64,000 nucleotides of DNA. Origin: Salvia splendens (taxonomy: Eukaryota > Streptophyta > Magnoliopsida > Lamiales > Lamiaceae). The stretch is taken from assembly GCF_004379255.2 (NCBI RefSeq), contig NC_056040.1, positions 34,645,779 through 34,709,778 of the forward strand, written 5' to 3'. Every line of letters begins with the position of its first letter. The first letter of the stretch is position 1. Position numbers and translations under genes: made by a program. The notes below the pieces were generated by a model that was not told the DNA's origin, made no database searches, and saw only the letters and a list, made by a program, of their open reading frames with translations. Shown piece by piece: positions 10,691-21,099 of the stretch.

Positions 10691-11492
10691 TCACGTGCGT
10701 CTCGGCCCGCCGCGTGCGCATTGGGCGCCGCTGCTCTCGGCCACGCCACGCGCCTGCCTGGTTCGATGTCGCGGCTGCCAGCGGCTCTCCGTCGAGCACG
10801 GAAGTGCCTTTGCTCTCGCCCAGTGCCTCGCCGGGTGGCCGGCTGCTCTCGGCCAGGGGCACGCGCGGTGGCGCGATCCCTCTCGGCCAGACGTCCGTCG
10901 GGTGGCGCGGATGCCTCAGCCAGCAGAACGCGCGATGGCGCGCCTGCTCTCGGCCGGTGTTCGCCGCCTCTCTCGGCACTCCGAGCACCCGATGCTCCCA
11001 CTGCCTTGACCAGCTTCGCGCACGAAGGCGCATTGCTCTCGGCCACCGGCTATAGCCTCGTCTCAGGGATGTTCCGCATGGGTTCGGGCCTCGATGATGT
11101 CTCGGTGTCTTGGTGCCTCTAGGACAAGCACCGCACCACGTCTCCGCCCTTTGCCAACCTTGATCGTGGGTTCCGCCTGGGCGTGTGGTCTCGGCCGGCG
11201 GCGCGCACGAGCCCATGCTCGTTTGCACGTCACCCCGTGATCGCGACCCCTCGGCTCCCACTGGTTTGACGACACAGCCTCGATCCCGCGTGGTGCGATT
11301 AATCTCCGCGCGAGCACCGACGGATCACACGTCTCGTACGATCGAGAAATTCAAGTTCTTTGATTTGATAGTTCTTGAGTTCATCATGCATATAATTTAA
11401 GCAAAAACACCAAGAACATGCTTCGCAATCAAATAACGCATGCATACATGAATTTTGCGAAATTTAAATCCAAATAATCAAAGCCAAAAACT
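10691..11492 (-). other. GC-rich leader segment with repeated CTCTCGGCC motif
   Basis: This block is strikingly GC-rich compared with its surroundings. The motif 'ctctcggcc' or a close variant recurs roughly every 35-110 bases (near 10733, 10847, 10883, 10948, 11036 and 11192), usually as 'gctctcggcc'. Long open frames exist on both strands, but none resembles a known protein and the composition explains them. It sits between H1 and the Copia PBS, so it may be the upstream part of the C1 leader. The last 150 bases (11345-11492) turn AT-rich. Confidence 0.4.
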
Positions 11493-11505
11493 GGCTCTGA
11501 TACCA
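11493..11505 (-). promoter_or_regulatory. Copia primer binding site
   Basis: On the minus strand this reads TGGTATCAGAGCC, the standard plant site complementary to initiator methionine tRNA. It begins two bases after the LTR end at 11508. This fixes the minus orientation of the neighbouring LTR and marks the start of an internal region, probably that of C1. Confidence 0.85.
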
Positions 11506-11507
11506 AC

Positions 11508-12975
11508 TGAAGGGGTTGGCAGTGGAAGCGTGCGTACTAACGGATCACATAAAATTCTGATCAATTTAGCAGATTATTTAGAAAAAATATATTCGCGTAA
11601 TTTTCACATGTATCATGCTCATAACATGAATTTAAACATGCTTTAGCACAAATAATACCTAAAATATGCTTGCTACGGATTTAGCCAATTTACCTCGTTG
11701 ATTCACTGAAGAATCGAATATGGCTCGCGTCTTCTCCACGTGAAGATCTTGAGTACTAAACCACGGATCTTCTGACTGGTTCCCGGACTGTAATCTGATA
11801 TCAGTGTGGGCTGATCTCACCGGAGAACTAGGACTTAAATAAAGAAGACAGAAATCATATTTCCCGGAGGAGAGGAAAATAGTCCCATGTGTGAATAGGG
11901 AGGGGGACGAAAATTTTGGAAGAAAATACAAGTGTATTTTCTGTCTCCTTTATTCTCGTATTTATATTTAGTCATATATTGGGCCCAGTCAGGGATCTAT
12001 GGAAGAATTTGGATATGGTCTCCCCCAATTATCTTCTTACTAATTAAATTGAACCCACAATTTAATATAAGCTTATATTGGAATATTACGAGCAGGCACC
12101 ACAGAAGTAATATTGCACTGCCCATCCAAATCCAAAATTACAAGTATTCTTGGTTTCCATTTGTTTGTCATCAATTTCCTGCGCTTAAGATATAAACGTC
12201 CATTAATTAATAAATGTCTTTTATGGACTTAATTAATTAACATATTATTATCTCCAAGAGTGGACTTAGCAAGAAATGCTTTTTTATTATTCATAGAGTA
12301 ATCAAACTCCAACTAGCTAGGTTCCGAATAATAAAACCTTGTTTCAAGCTCCTCTTGTGGACGTTATCAAACGAGACGCACCTCGCGCACGATTCAATAT
12401 AATAGCAATCCTAGCACCGCTTGATATTAATCACCACTACCCAATATACCAGGATTCTTGGGTTGCGAAAAACCGGCACCTTTTGGTAAGTCAAAGTAGT
12501 GCATAATCAATACCGTATGCTCAATGGTAACGTACATTGATTAAGAAATTAATTATCAAGACCTCGTCTTTCAGTAGATAGCATAAAAACTCGTCTTGTC
12601 GTTAGATCCAATTCAGTGCTATACCACACTAATGTCATCTTATTTCAGTAAGGCTTAGAAATATTCGGACAGACATTGCAACCTTTCACGATAGGTAGTC
12701 TAGGCCTATCTAGGTTGTAAAATTCTTATTTTTCTTTGCTCAGAACAGACCATGTTACCTTAAAGTGGACGACGCCCACAACCGGTCTACTAAAACAAAC
12801 ACTTAGACTTTGTTACGTTGCTTATACATTTAAATATGCAATAAACATCCATTAAATGTAAAACATAACAACATTATGACAAAAATAATCTGTTTCATTC
12901 CTTTGAAAAATAACATATAGAGTTTTACAGTATCCAATCACTCGAAAGGTGATTTTTAGTATACAAACTCTAACA
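11508..12975 (-). repeat. Copia LTR (5' LTR of C1), 1.47 kb
   Basis: Read on the minus strand it runs from TGTTAGAGTTTGTATACT (12975) to GCCAACCCCTTCA (11508), with TG...CA ends. It matches the solo LTR at 39020-40545 over its length in the opposite orientation. The PBS follows immediately. The stretch around 11950-11975 carries the 'cgtatttatatttagtc' promoter-side sequence. It is probably the 5' LTR of C1, whose coding region lies downstream on the same strand. The link is inferred because H1 and the GC-rich segment lie between them. Confidence 0.8.
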
Positions 12976-13348
12976 ACAACGTCATCTTATTTCAATAAGG
13001 CTTAGAAATAATCGGACTGACATTGCAACCTTTCGCGATAGGTAGCCAAAGCCTATCTAGGTTGTGAAATTCTTCTTTTTCTTTTGCAAAGCATTGCATA
13101 GAACCGACTGTAGTTTCCTTAAAGTGGACGACGCCCACAACCAGTCTATTAAGTAAAAGAATTAGGATTTGTTTACTTCTTATGCATTTAAATGTTTATA
13201 AAACATCTTATACTGATTCTATTCGTGCAAACTGGTCGAATAATACTGAATAGGGTTAAAAGTGGATTGTAGAGTTTTTCGTATACAAGCAAGATTATAT
13301 TCGCGCGAACTTGCTCGAAACATGCTTTTCAGTAAACCAAACCTAACA
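12976..13348 (-). repeat. Partial Copia LTR (U3 end only)
   Basis: The sequence restarts in the middle of the LTR at 'acgtcatcttatttcaataaggc'-type sequence and runs to the LTR start (minus-strand TGTTAGGTTTGGTTTACTG at 13348). It corresponds to about 39020-39425 of the solo LTR and duplicates the end portion of the adjacent LTR. It joins that LTR directly at 12975/12976, a truncated tandem copy. Confidence 0.75.
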
Positions 13349-13493
13349 AATTCTTCCATAGATCTCTGACTGGGCCCAATATGTGACTAAATATAAATAG
13401 GAGAATAAAGGAGACAGAAAATACACTTGTATTTTCCATCAAAATTTCGTCCCTCTCTCATCTCACATAGGGGACGATTTCTACTCCTCTTCC
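13349..13493 (+). repeat. Inverted LTR fragment
   Basis: This short piece ('ccatagatctctgactgggc' through 'ataggggacg') matches the plus orientation of the same LTR (compare 40050-40200), while both neighbours are in minus orientation. It marks a rearrangement breakpoint between two LTR copies. It ends where a new LTR terminus, TGTTGGGG, begins at 13494. Confidence 0.7.
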
Positions 13494-14992
13494 TGTTGGG
13501 GTTTTGGAGCCCCTTGCACAGCGGAAGACTTGTACAAAACAAATAAATCAGACGTAAGATCTATTTGACAGATTATGAGATTAATCTATTCACATGTTAA
13601 GATAGAATTGCATGCTAGAATGCAAAAATTCCTGCTTAAAGAATATAAACCTTAAAACATGAGTTCTACTGTTTAGAGGTACCGATTTGATTCTCCAAAG
13701 AATCGTCGATTGCTCGCGCCTTCTCCACGATGATCTTCAATACTAGACCACAGATCTTCTGATTGGTGTCCCGAACTGTATTCTGAAATCAGTGTGGGAT
13801 GATCTTATCGAAATACTATGACTCGAATAAAGAAGACACAAATTCCTCACGGAGGAAGAGAGAGAAATTTTCGTCCCTCTCTTAGAATAGGAGTGGGAGA
13901 AATTTTCATCTTTTAAATTGTATGTCTTTCTGTCTCCTTTATTCTCCTATTTATAATAGTTCATATTGGGCCCAGTCAGGGATCTATGGAAGGTTTTGGA
14001 TATGGGCTCTCCCAATTAGCTATTTACTAATTAAATTGAACACACAATTTAATACAAGCTTATATTGGAATATTACGAGCAGCCACTACAGAAGTAATAT
14101 TGAACTCCCCATCCAAATCCAAAATTACAAGTAATCCGGGTTTCCATTTTGTTTATTATTTATTTCTCGTGCTTAAGATATAAATGTCCATTAATTAATC
14201 AAAGTCTGCTATGGACTTAATTAATTAACATCTTATTAATTCCAAGAGTGGACTTAGCAAGAAACACTTATTTAATATTCATGGAATAATTAAATTCCAA
14301 CTGGCCAGTTTCCGAATAATAAAACCTTGTTCAAGCTCCTCTTGAGGACATTATCAAACGAGACTCACCTCGCGCACGATTCAACATAATAGCAATCCTA
14401 GCACCGCTAGATAATGATCACCACTACCCAATATACCTGGATCGTTGGGTGACGAAAAACTCGCACCTTTGGTAAGTCAAAGTAGTAGATACTCAATATC
14501 GTATGCTCAATGCTAACGTACATTGATTAAGAAATTAATTATCAAGACCTCGTCTTTCAGTAGATAGCATAAAGACTCGTCTTGCCGTTTAGATCCAATT
14601 CAGTGCTATACCACACCAACGTCATCTTATTTCAATAAAGCTTAGAAATAATCGGACTGACATTGCAACCTTTCGCGATAGGTAGCCAAAGCCTATCTAG
14701 GTTGTGAAATTCTTCTTTTTCTTTTGCAAAGCATTGCATAGAATCGACTGTAGTTACCTTAAAAGCAAAAGACTTAAGCTTTGTTTACTTCCTATGCATT
14801 TAAATGTTTATAAAACATCTTATAAACGCACAAGCAAACACAATGTAATAATATACTGATTCTATTCGTGCAAACTGCTCGAATAATACTGAATCAGGTT
14901 AAAAATGGATTGTAGAGATTTTCCGTATACAAGCAAGATTTTATTCGCGTGAACTAGCTCGAAACATGCTTTTCAGTATACTAAACCTAACA
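13494..14992 (-). repeat. Copia LTR, related family, 1.5 kb
   Basis: It spans + strand TGTTGGGGTTTTGGAGCCCC (13494) to 'actaaacctaaca' (14992), giving TG...CA ends on both strands. The body matches the LTR at 11508-12975 and the solo LTR, but the terminal 60 bases near 13494 differ ('gagccccttgcacagcggaag' instead of 'aggggttggcagtggaagc'). It is therefore a related subfamily. No PBS is seen at its low-coordinate end, so it is not attached to an internal region here. Confidence 0.7.
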
Positions 14993-15349
14993 CTTCCATG
15001 AGGGATTTCTGTCTTCTTTATTTAAGTCCTAGTATTTTGGTGAGATCAGCCCACACTGATATCAGATTACAGTTCGGGAACCAATCAGAAGATCCGTGGT
15101 TTAGTACTCAAGATCTTCACGTGGAGAAGACGCGAGCCATCTTCGATTCTTCAGTGAATCAACGAGGTAAATTGGCTAACTCCGTAGCAAGCATGTTTTA
15201 GGTATTATTTGTGCTAAAGCATGTTTAAATTCAAGTTATGAGGATGATACATGTGAAAATTGCGCGAATAGAATTTGTCTAAATAATCTGCTAAATAGAT
15301 CAGAATTTTATGTGATCCGTTAGAATGCACGCTTCCACTACCAACCCAT
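14993..15349 (+). repeat. Inverted 3' fragment of the Copia LTR
   Basis: This is plus-orientation LTR sequence corresponding to about 40190-40540 of the solo LTR. It ends 'cgcttccactaccaaccc' at 15349, four bases short of the usual TTCA end. It is the inverted partner of 11508-11930, so the whole cluster 11508-15349 folds back on itself. It abuts LINE-derived coding sequence at 15350. Confidence 0.75.
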
Positions 15350-16198
15350 ACAGCTTGTACACGGAGAGCTGCCTCCATATGCTTCATGATTGTTTGGATG
15401 CGAGAAGAACTTGGGAAGGTCTTCTTCAGTTTTGTGATCTTGAGAGCTTCTTTGATCCTTCCTTCCATCTAAATGACTGGATGATTCGCAACATCAGCTC
15501 TAAACTTCAAATGGGAAGTGGGGTGAAATGGTGCACCATCTTTGGAGTGGGGTGCTGGAATGTTTGGAAGAAAAGTTGTGCATTCGTTTTGAACAATGAA
15601 AGATCGAGCCCGGAAGCCGTTATATCAAAAACTATAATTATGGAAATGAATATGGAGGATGCGAGAATGGCTGCTGTAGCCGAGACAACGAGTGACAGTC
15701 TTCTGGCAACCACCGTTGTCGACCATGTTGAAGCTGAACACAGATGCTTCCTTAGAGAAGGGGACCGGCCGTGCATATGGGGGAGGACTTTTCCGTGATG
15801 TTTCTTGACAGTGGAGACAAGGGTTTGTCGCAAACATTGGAGTTTGTTCTATTCTTCTCGCTGAAATTTGGTGCATTTTTCATGGTTTAGAATTTGCAAA
15901 AACGCTAGGAATAAGAATGTTGGAGGTAGAGAGCGATATTCTTGTAGCGGTCGCTATGATTACAGGGAAATTTGAGGTGAATGTCAGCTGGCATGCGATA
16001 GTGGGAAAGATTGGTAGCTTATTGCTAGAGTTTGATTCGGCATCAGTGAGACATGTGCATCGAGAAGGAAATTTTGCTGCAGATTTCTTGTCACACCATG
16101 TATACAACTTTGAGAGAGAAGTGTATGTTCTTGAACAGCCGCTTACAGGCCTTGTTATTTGGTTATTACATGATAGGTTAGGAATTTCTTATGATTGG
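15350..16198 (+). pseudogene. LINE-type ORF2 C-terminus: zf-RVT and RNase H fragment
   Basis: The first frame has a zinc-binding reverse-transcriptase tail (ESCLHMLHDCLDARRTWEGL), as in plant L1 elements. After a frameshift near 15720 comes an RNase H (RVT_3) fold: KLNTDASLEKGTGRAYGGGL with the first aspartate, an in-frame TGA after LFRDVS, the AEIWCIFHGLEFA segment with the glutamate, LEVESD, and HREGNFAADFLS with the last aspartate. The start is missing because the LTR fragment abuts it at 15350. It is either the remnant of a plant LINE or a stand-alone RNase H-like gene; the broken frames make it a pseudogene. Confidence 0.7.
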
Positions 16199-16810
16199 TA
16201 GTATGTAGTCTCGTGCTTTCATTACCAAAAAAAGAGACCTTTTTACAAGTGGAAAGTATCTTGATACACTATATCTCAAAGGATCCATATTTGTTTTCCC
16301 TTTTGCGTAAAGTGCCTGTGATTTGTACAGTATATACGCATATTATGAATGATAGTCTTTTTGAACCGAAGATGCACTTATTAGGTTAGTTTTTCTAGGT
16401 AAAGTATTAACTTTTTTTTTTTTTTTTTTTTTTTTTTGGCAAGGTAAAGTATTAACTTCAAAGAGCCTTTTTTATAAAACCTGTATCTTGTTATAAAGTC
16501 CTATTGAAATTTCTTTTTATTTTTCGATTATATGTTCTGCACATTATATGTTCTATTATGCATATTACTTGAAAAACATACACATTTGAAAACCTAACCT
16601 CATCACTTAATAGTTAAGCGCATAATGGAAAATGGTTTTAATTTTGTGCAACTATTGAGTCTAAATTATTTGTCTATGTTGAATAATGTAATACTATGAT
16701 TCATTCATTATGTTTTTTCTTCTTCTCTGAATACAGTTGTTAGACTTGGACATATTATAATAATTTGTTCATAACAGAAATCAGTCGCCATATCAGCTGC
16801 TATACTACTA
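16199..16810. other. Intergenic, with poly-T tract
   Basis: I see no gene. A run of 27 T at about 16411-16437 is followed by a repeat of 'aaggtaaagtattaactt' that also occurs just before it (16398 and 16441). This is a small duplication around the homopolymer, like the footprint of a minus-strand poly-A insertion or replication slippage. The rest is ordinary AT-rich DNA. Confidence 0.5.
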
Positions 16811-17060
16811 CTCCTTCCGTGTCAATTAAAATTACATATTTTTTCTTTTAAATAAGATGCCATGTTTATAGTTTTAAAAACATTGTCTCTCCAATTAATA
16901 AATTTAACCACTTTTTTCTCTCTCTATTAAATATTTAACTCACTTTCTTTCTTCATTTAATAATTACACCTACCATTTATCTCTCCAATTAAATTTATTA
17001 ACCAACAATTTCTAAAATCCCATGACTAAAAAATATATAATCTTTTCCGAGACAGAGGGG
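16811..17060. mobile_element. Stowaway-like MITE
   Basis: Inverted ends are CTCCTTCCGTGTCAATT on the left and ...CCGAGACAGAGGGG on the right. Both are flanked by TA (16809-16810 and 17061-17062), the target duplication of Tc1/Mariner Stowaway elements. It is about 250 bp and AT-rich with no coding capacity. The ends are degenerate, so it is old. Confidence 0.7.
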
Positions 17061-17397
17061 TAGTATTTACTTAAACTTTTTATTATTATGTTTCTGTTGA
17101 AAATAATGCTAGAAACTTTTTTTATCTTTTTCTTTTTTTTCGCTTTTAAGTGCATTTAGGTTACTTCGTTCCATTTTCATTTAGTTGGTTTACGTGGCAG
17201 TCGTCTATACCACGATTCCCACCAACTGTTGCTTACGTGGCATTTAAATTTCTAACGACTTCCGCCAAAGCCTCATCCTCAATGCATGAATTATGTACAG
17301 ACATATCACGTGACATTGATTTTTCTAATGAGTTATACTATATGCATAAATCACAATTAAATGCACTCCTTGGAAGAACAAATTTTTGGCACGTTAA
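17061..17397. other. Intergenic spacer before P1
   Basis: I see no gene. The last three bases (17395-17397, TAA) are the left target duplication of P1. Confidence 0.4.
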
Positions 17398-17632
17398 GAG
17401 CATTAGCAATGGGGCGCCCTATGCACCGCCACGTTATCATTTTTATCCTCCTACCCTCCCACCTGCAGTGGGGCGCCCTAAGGCGTGCCCTATATGTTTT
17501 ACTATTATTTAGTTAATTAATTTAAATGTTTCCAAATATATAATGCAAACTAATTAAAAAACACAACGAGTAGCTAAAAACCGGCGAAGACTGCATTGAT
17601 TAACAAAAGTTACACGATTCAAGTTGGCTAAT

Positions 17633-19393
17633 CTACGCAATTCCCAACTCCCGGCGTAGCTCATCAATCAATCCCTGGAGGTATTCGGCTTTGGCGGGGT
17701 CCGTACACTTCTCGAGGACCTTGTGCGTCTGCAACCACTAGGGCTGTCAAATCGTGCGGGTTGGGTCGTTATCGTGTCAACCCATTATCGACCCAACCTA
17801 ATCATGTCCCAGCCCAACCCAACCCAACCCGAAATCATCGGGTTCTTACCGTGTCCCAACCCAACGGGTTCGTGCGTGTTATCGTGTACCCAGAAAAAAG
17901 TCTACTCTCTATTAATGATAGTAAGTTAGCTTGACACGACACGATAACGACTAAAACATGATGTTATTATACGATTTAAACATGATATTACACGATAAAA
18001 TAAAAAATTACCAAATTAAAATAATTATTTTCTTAATCAAAATAATAAAATTAAAGTATAGTAATATTAAATCTATATAATAAAATTAAATAATTTAAAA
18101 AATTTAATTAATATTTTTAATTAATAAAATTAAAGTATAGTATTTTTAATTAATTAAAATTAAAGTATAATAATTTTTTATTAATTAAAATTAAAGTATA
18201 ATATTTTTAATCAACAAAAATTATTAAAAATTAAAGTTTAATCATTTTTTAATTAATAAAAAATAAATTTTTTTTCTTAAACGTATAACCCAAACCCGAC
18301 CCAAACGCGACCCGACCCAACCCGTTATCTTCGTGTTCTTATTGGGTCGACCCTATAAGGACCCAAATTCTGAATGTGTGTGTTCGTGTCTGTTAATTTC
18401 GTGCCGATCCATGTCGTGTTATCGTGTCATATCAAAAATTATCAGCCCTAGCAACAGCGTCCGCGCCATCGAGGCTCTTGCCAACCCCACATACGCGGCG
18501 GCCATCGGGGTCGGGGTCGGGACCGGGAGCGGCGATTGGGTGGCGGCGGTCGAGGATGATGTCGCTGTCGCCTTCCCCTTGTTCTTCGCAGCCTATGGGA
18601 CGCCACGAGAACATCGGTGTGCCAGAACTCTCCTCCTCCGTGTACGTCCGGTTGAGGTCTACCGGACGAGTTCCGCTTTCGCTGCTCGTGTAACCACCAG
18701 CGGCGGTGGTCTTCGTCCTCTTTGTCGCACCGGTGTGCATAATCCCTCCTTGGAACTTCTGCTTGTCCCTCAAGAGCGCCCAGATGCCCAAATGCTTGAA
18801 GTCTCCGTACAGGGACTGGTACGACAACAGCTCTCTATCATGCATGTCGCTCAAGCTCTCGCCGCTCCCCTGCTCCCTCGTGCGCTTCTCGTACTCCGAC
18901 GCGAACAGGTTGACTTGCTTCTTCACTTGATCCCAGTGCTTGCAGAACTGCTCCCGTTGGTGCTTATACGCGCTCGGGGGCTTCGCCTCATTGTAGCGCT
19001 CGACGATGCGCTCCCAGTACGCGAGCTGCTTCTGGTTGTTGGCGAATATCGGGTCCTCCGATATATCCACCCAACACCTCATCAAGACGAGGGTTTCATC
19101 CGGTTAGTTGTTCGTACGGCCGGGGGCGTACTCTTCATTCATTGCCGGAGGTGGCAACTTGTTCGCGCAGTGCCGGATTCGCTTCTTTTTGGCGGGGGCG
19201 GCTGCGGCGAATGGGGTGGCGGCGGCGCGGCGGGTCGGTTTGGAGACGGCTCCATGTCAGACAAACCATACGAATCCATACTGAATTTGGGATCGTACTA
19301 TGAGTTGGCGTCAAACGGCTGATATTTGTCGGGTTCTGTACCCGGCCAACGCGCAACACCACTAAACATCGAACTATTGGGACTTGAATCCAT
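17633..19393 (-). pseudogene. P1 ORF1, Myb/SANT-like protein, interrupted by a MITE
   Basis: The start is the ATG at 19393 (MDSSPNSSMFSGVARWPG). A stop follows FDANS, and the main domain lies in the frame at 18451-19085: SEDPIFANNQKQLAYWERI, then a helix-rich region and YGDFKHLGIWALLRDKQKF. This is the trihelix/NAM-C-like layout of Harbinger ORF1 proteins, often mis-annotated in plants as glutathione S-transferase T3-like. The frame is cut at 18450 by the hAT MITE. Beyond it, at 17730-17633, the true C-terminus AEYLQGLIDELRRELGIA and its stop are still readable. The role of ORF1 in the family is DNA binding and transposase partnering; this copy is dead. Confidence 0.75.
17739..18450. mobile_element. 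hAT-type MITE inside P1 ORF1
   Basis: The terminal inverted repeats are TAGGGCTGTCAAA and ...TATCAGCCCTA. The 8-bp flanks are gcaaccac (17731-17738) and gcaacagc (18451-18458), an hAT-sized duplication with two mismatches. Subterminal 'gggttgggtcg' and 'acccaacccg' motifs sit at both ends around a very AT-rich core. It has no transposase. Confidence 0.75.
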
Positions 19394-19725
19394 TTCGTAG
19401 TAAATGTGAGTTTCGAGAGTGGAATCGTGAAATGAAATGTTACAAATGAAGTCGGGGTAGGGGGTATTTATACAATTTTTTTGAATTTAGCATTTAAAAA
19501 ATAATAAAAAACGCGTGCCATCGTACGCGGCCATCGTCCGCGGAGCCCACAATGGCGCGGACGATTGGCCATCGTTCGCGCTTCTTTCACGCCCGAAGCT
19601 TAGGGCGTGGGCGTGGGCGTAGGGCGCGCCATCGGGCGGGCACCCTCAATGGAGCCATCGGGCGCGCCCGAGGACGATGGCACGTATCGGGCGTGCCATC
19701 AGGCGCCCAATTGTGGGTGCTCTAA

Positions 19726-20003
19726 TTCCTACGTCGATCTATACTGAAATGAAGGAGTCGGACGCGGTAGATTTTTTTTACTACACGTGCACCAAACCTA
19801 TTTTTTTAGTAGAATTTTACCAATCCTGATCGAATTTTTGAATTAAAACTAAAAATATCTCAGCGAGTGGTGGATTTGAATTTGTTCCATAACTCTGCAC
19901 TGTCAACTATATTGCAAACTGTGAGACATAGATTTCTAATTAACTTTGAAATGAAAGAGTAAAAGAACGGATAAAAAATTAATTATGTGAATAATAGTTA
20001 TTA
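19726..20003. other. Intergenic spacer
   Basis: I see nothing but AT-rich sequence between P1 and the next MITE. Confidence 0.4.
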
Positions 20004-20479
20004 CTTCATCCGTTCATGAAATAATGTCCCATTTAGCAATTTAGGGGTGTGATTCAAAGTCTCATTTACCTTTTTTCATTCTATGTATATGAATCCCACC
20101 ATTCACCTAACTCATTACACTCATATTCCTTCAATCCCATAGGAATATGCACTATTTCTTTTTTAGTCCGTCTCACAAGAATATGTAATTTTTAAATTTG
20201 AAAACTATTTTTTCTCTAATGAGATGCGACTCATTCTCCACTAACAATACTTTAATTATTTTTTTTCCACTTCTATATTACTCTACAAATTGTGTGTTAA
20301 AATTTGTGCCCAATCAAAATTGTATATTCTTGTGGGATGGAGAGAATATTTAATCGAACCATCAATATGTAAAAGTGAGGTCCACATTCTACTAACTCAT
20401 TTCCCCTTTCATAAAGTTAAATAATTTGTTAAAATATGTGCCAAGCTAAAATAAGACTGTTAATGGCGGATGAAATGAG
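20004..20479. mobile_element. Stowaway-like MITE, possibly with a second one nested
   Basis: The ends CTTCATCCGTTCATGAAATA and ...GGCGGATGAAATGAG are inverted and flanked by TA (20002-20003 and 20480-20481). Inside, 'tagtccgtctcacaagaata' (near 20165) and 'tattcttgtgggatggagag' (near 20326) form a second inverted pair. A smaller MITE therefore seems to lie inside the first. Confidence 0.6.
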
Positions 20480-20481
20480 TA

Positions 20482-20768
20482 TTAAGGAATAGTATATAAA
20501 TATAATTGAGGTGGCTTATGAAACATTATTAAGGAATCTCAAAACTCCTAGTAAAATACATCGCATATTATTTATTACTCGTACTACTATTTGTGAATCA
20601 ATTTAATTCCCACAGTAATCAATTTTTCAAAATTGTGAGCCAATCTTTTTAACCGACCAGATTATATGGATACATTTATTGAAAGTCGAAAGTCAACTTC
20701 AACTGTGTCACGTGAGAAAACATGAGTGTTCCAATCTTCTTCGCAACTGCGCATATCGTGGAGTATTA
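20482..20768. other. Intergenic spacer before P2
   Basis: I see no gene. The TTA at 20766-20768 is the proposed target site of P2. Confidence 0.4.
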
Positions 20769-21099
20769 GGTCATCCACAACGTTGTTGCTATACCGTTCC
20801 TTAACCGTTCCTTAAACTACTATTTACGGACCCACTGTACTTTTTTACTCCATTCCTTAACTAAGGAACGGAACCTGCAACCCTCCGTTCCTTAACCGTT
20901 CTTTATATTACTATTCATTCAATTTCATTTTTTATTTTTATTTCCAACCCAATTCAATTAAAACAAACACACTTCATTAAAAAACACACAACATAAAAAA
21001 AGTACATCTTAAAATTTTAAAAAATAAAAAACACACAATTAAAATCCTAAAAAAATAAACGTTGCATAATTTAAAATACAAATTTAAAGGGAAAAAAAA

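Larger units (their letters stand above)
17398..19722 (-). mobile_element. P1, PIF/Harbinger element carrying ORF1 only
   Basis: The left end is GAGCATTAGCAATGGGGCG and the right end is ...AATTGTGGGTGCTC, inverted in the manner of plant PIF/Harbinger TIRs. A perfect TAA duplication lies at 17395-17397 and 19723-19725. The only gene is a Myb/SANT-like ORF1 on the minus strand; there is no DDE transposase. An hAT-type MITE (17739-18450) lies inside. The sequence next to the right end is GC-rich and repetitive (near 19580-19700), as is common for subterminal regions. Confidence 0.85.

Noticed and set aside
10431..11261. 276-codon minus-strand open frame in GC-rich DNA
   Set aside because: Arg/Gly/Pro-rich composition; open frames on both strands result from high GC. 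It crosses the H1 boundary and matches no domain.
18333..19322. 329-codon + strand open frame
   Set aside because: It is antisense to the P1 ORF1 and begins inside the hAT MITE; a shadow frame.
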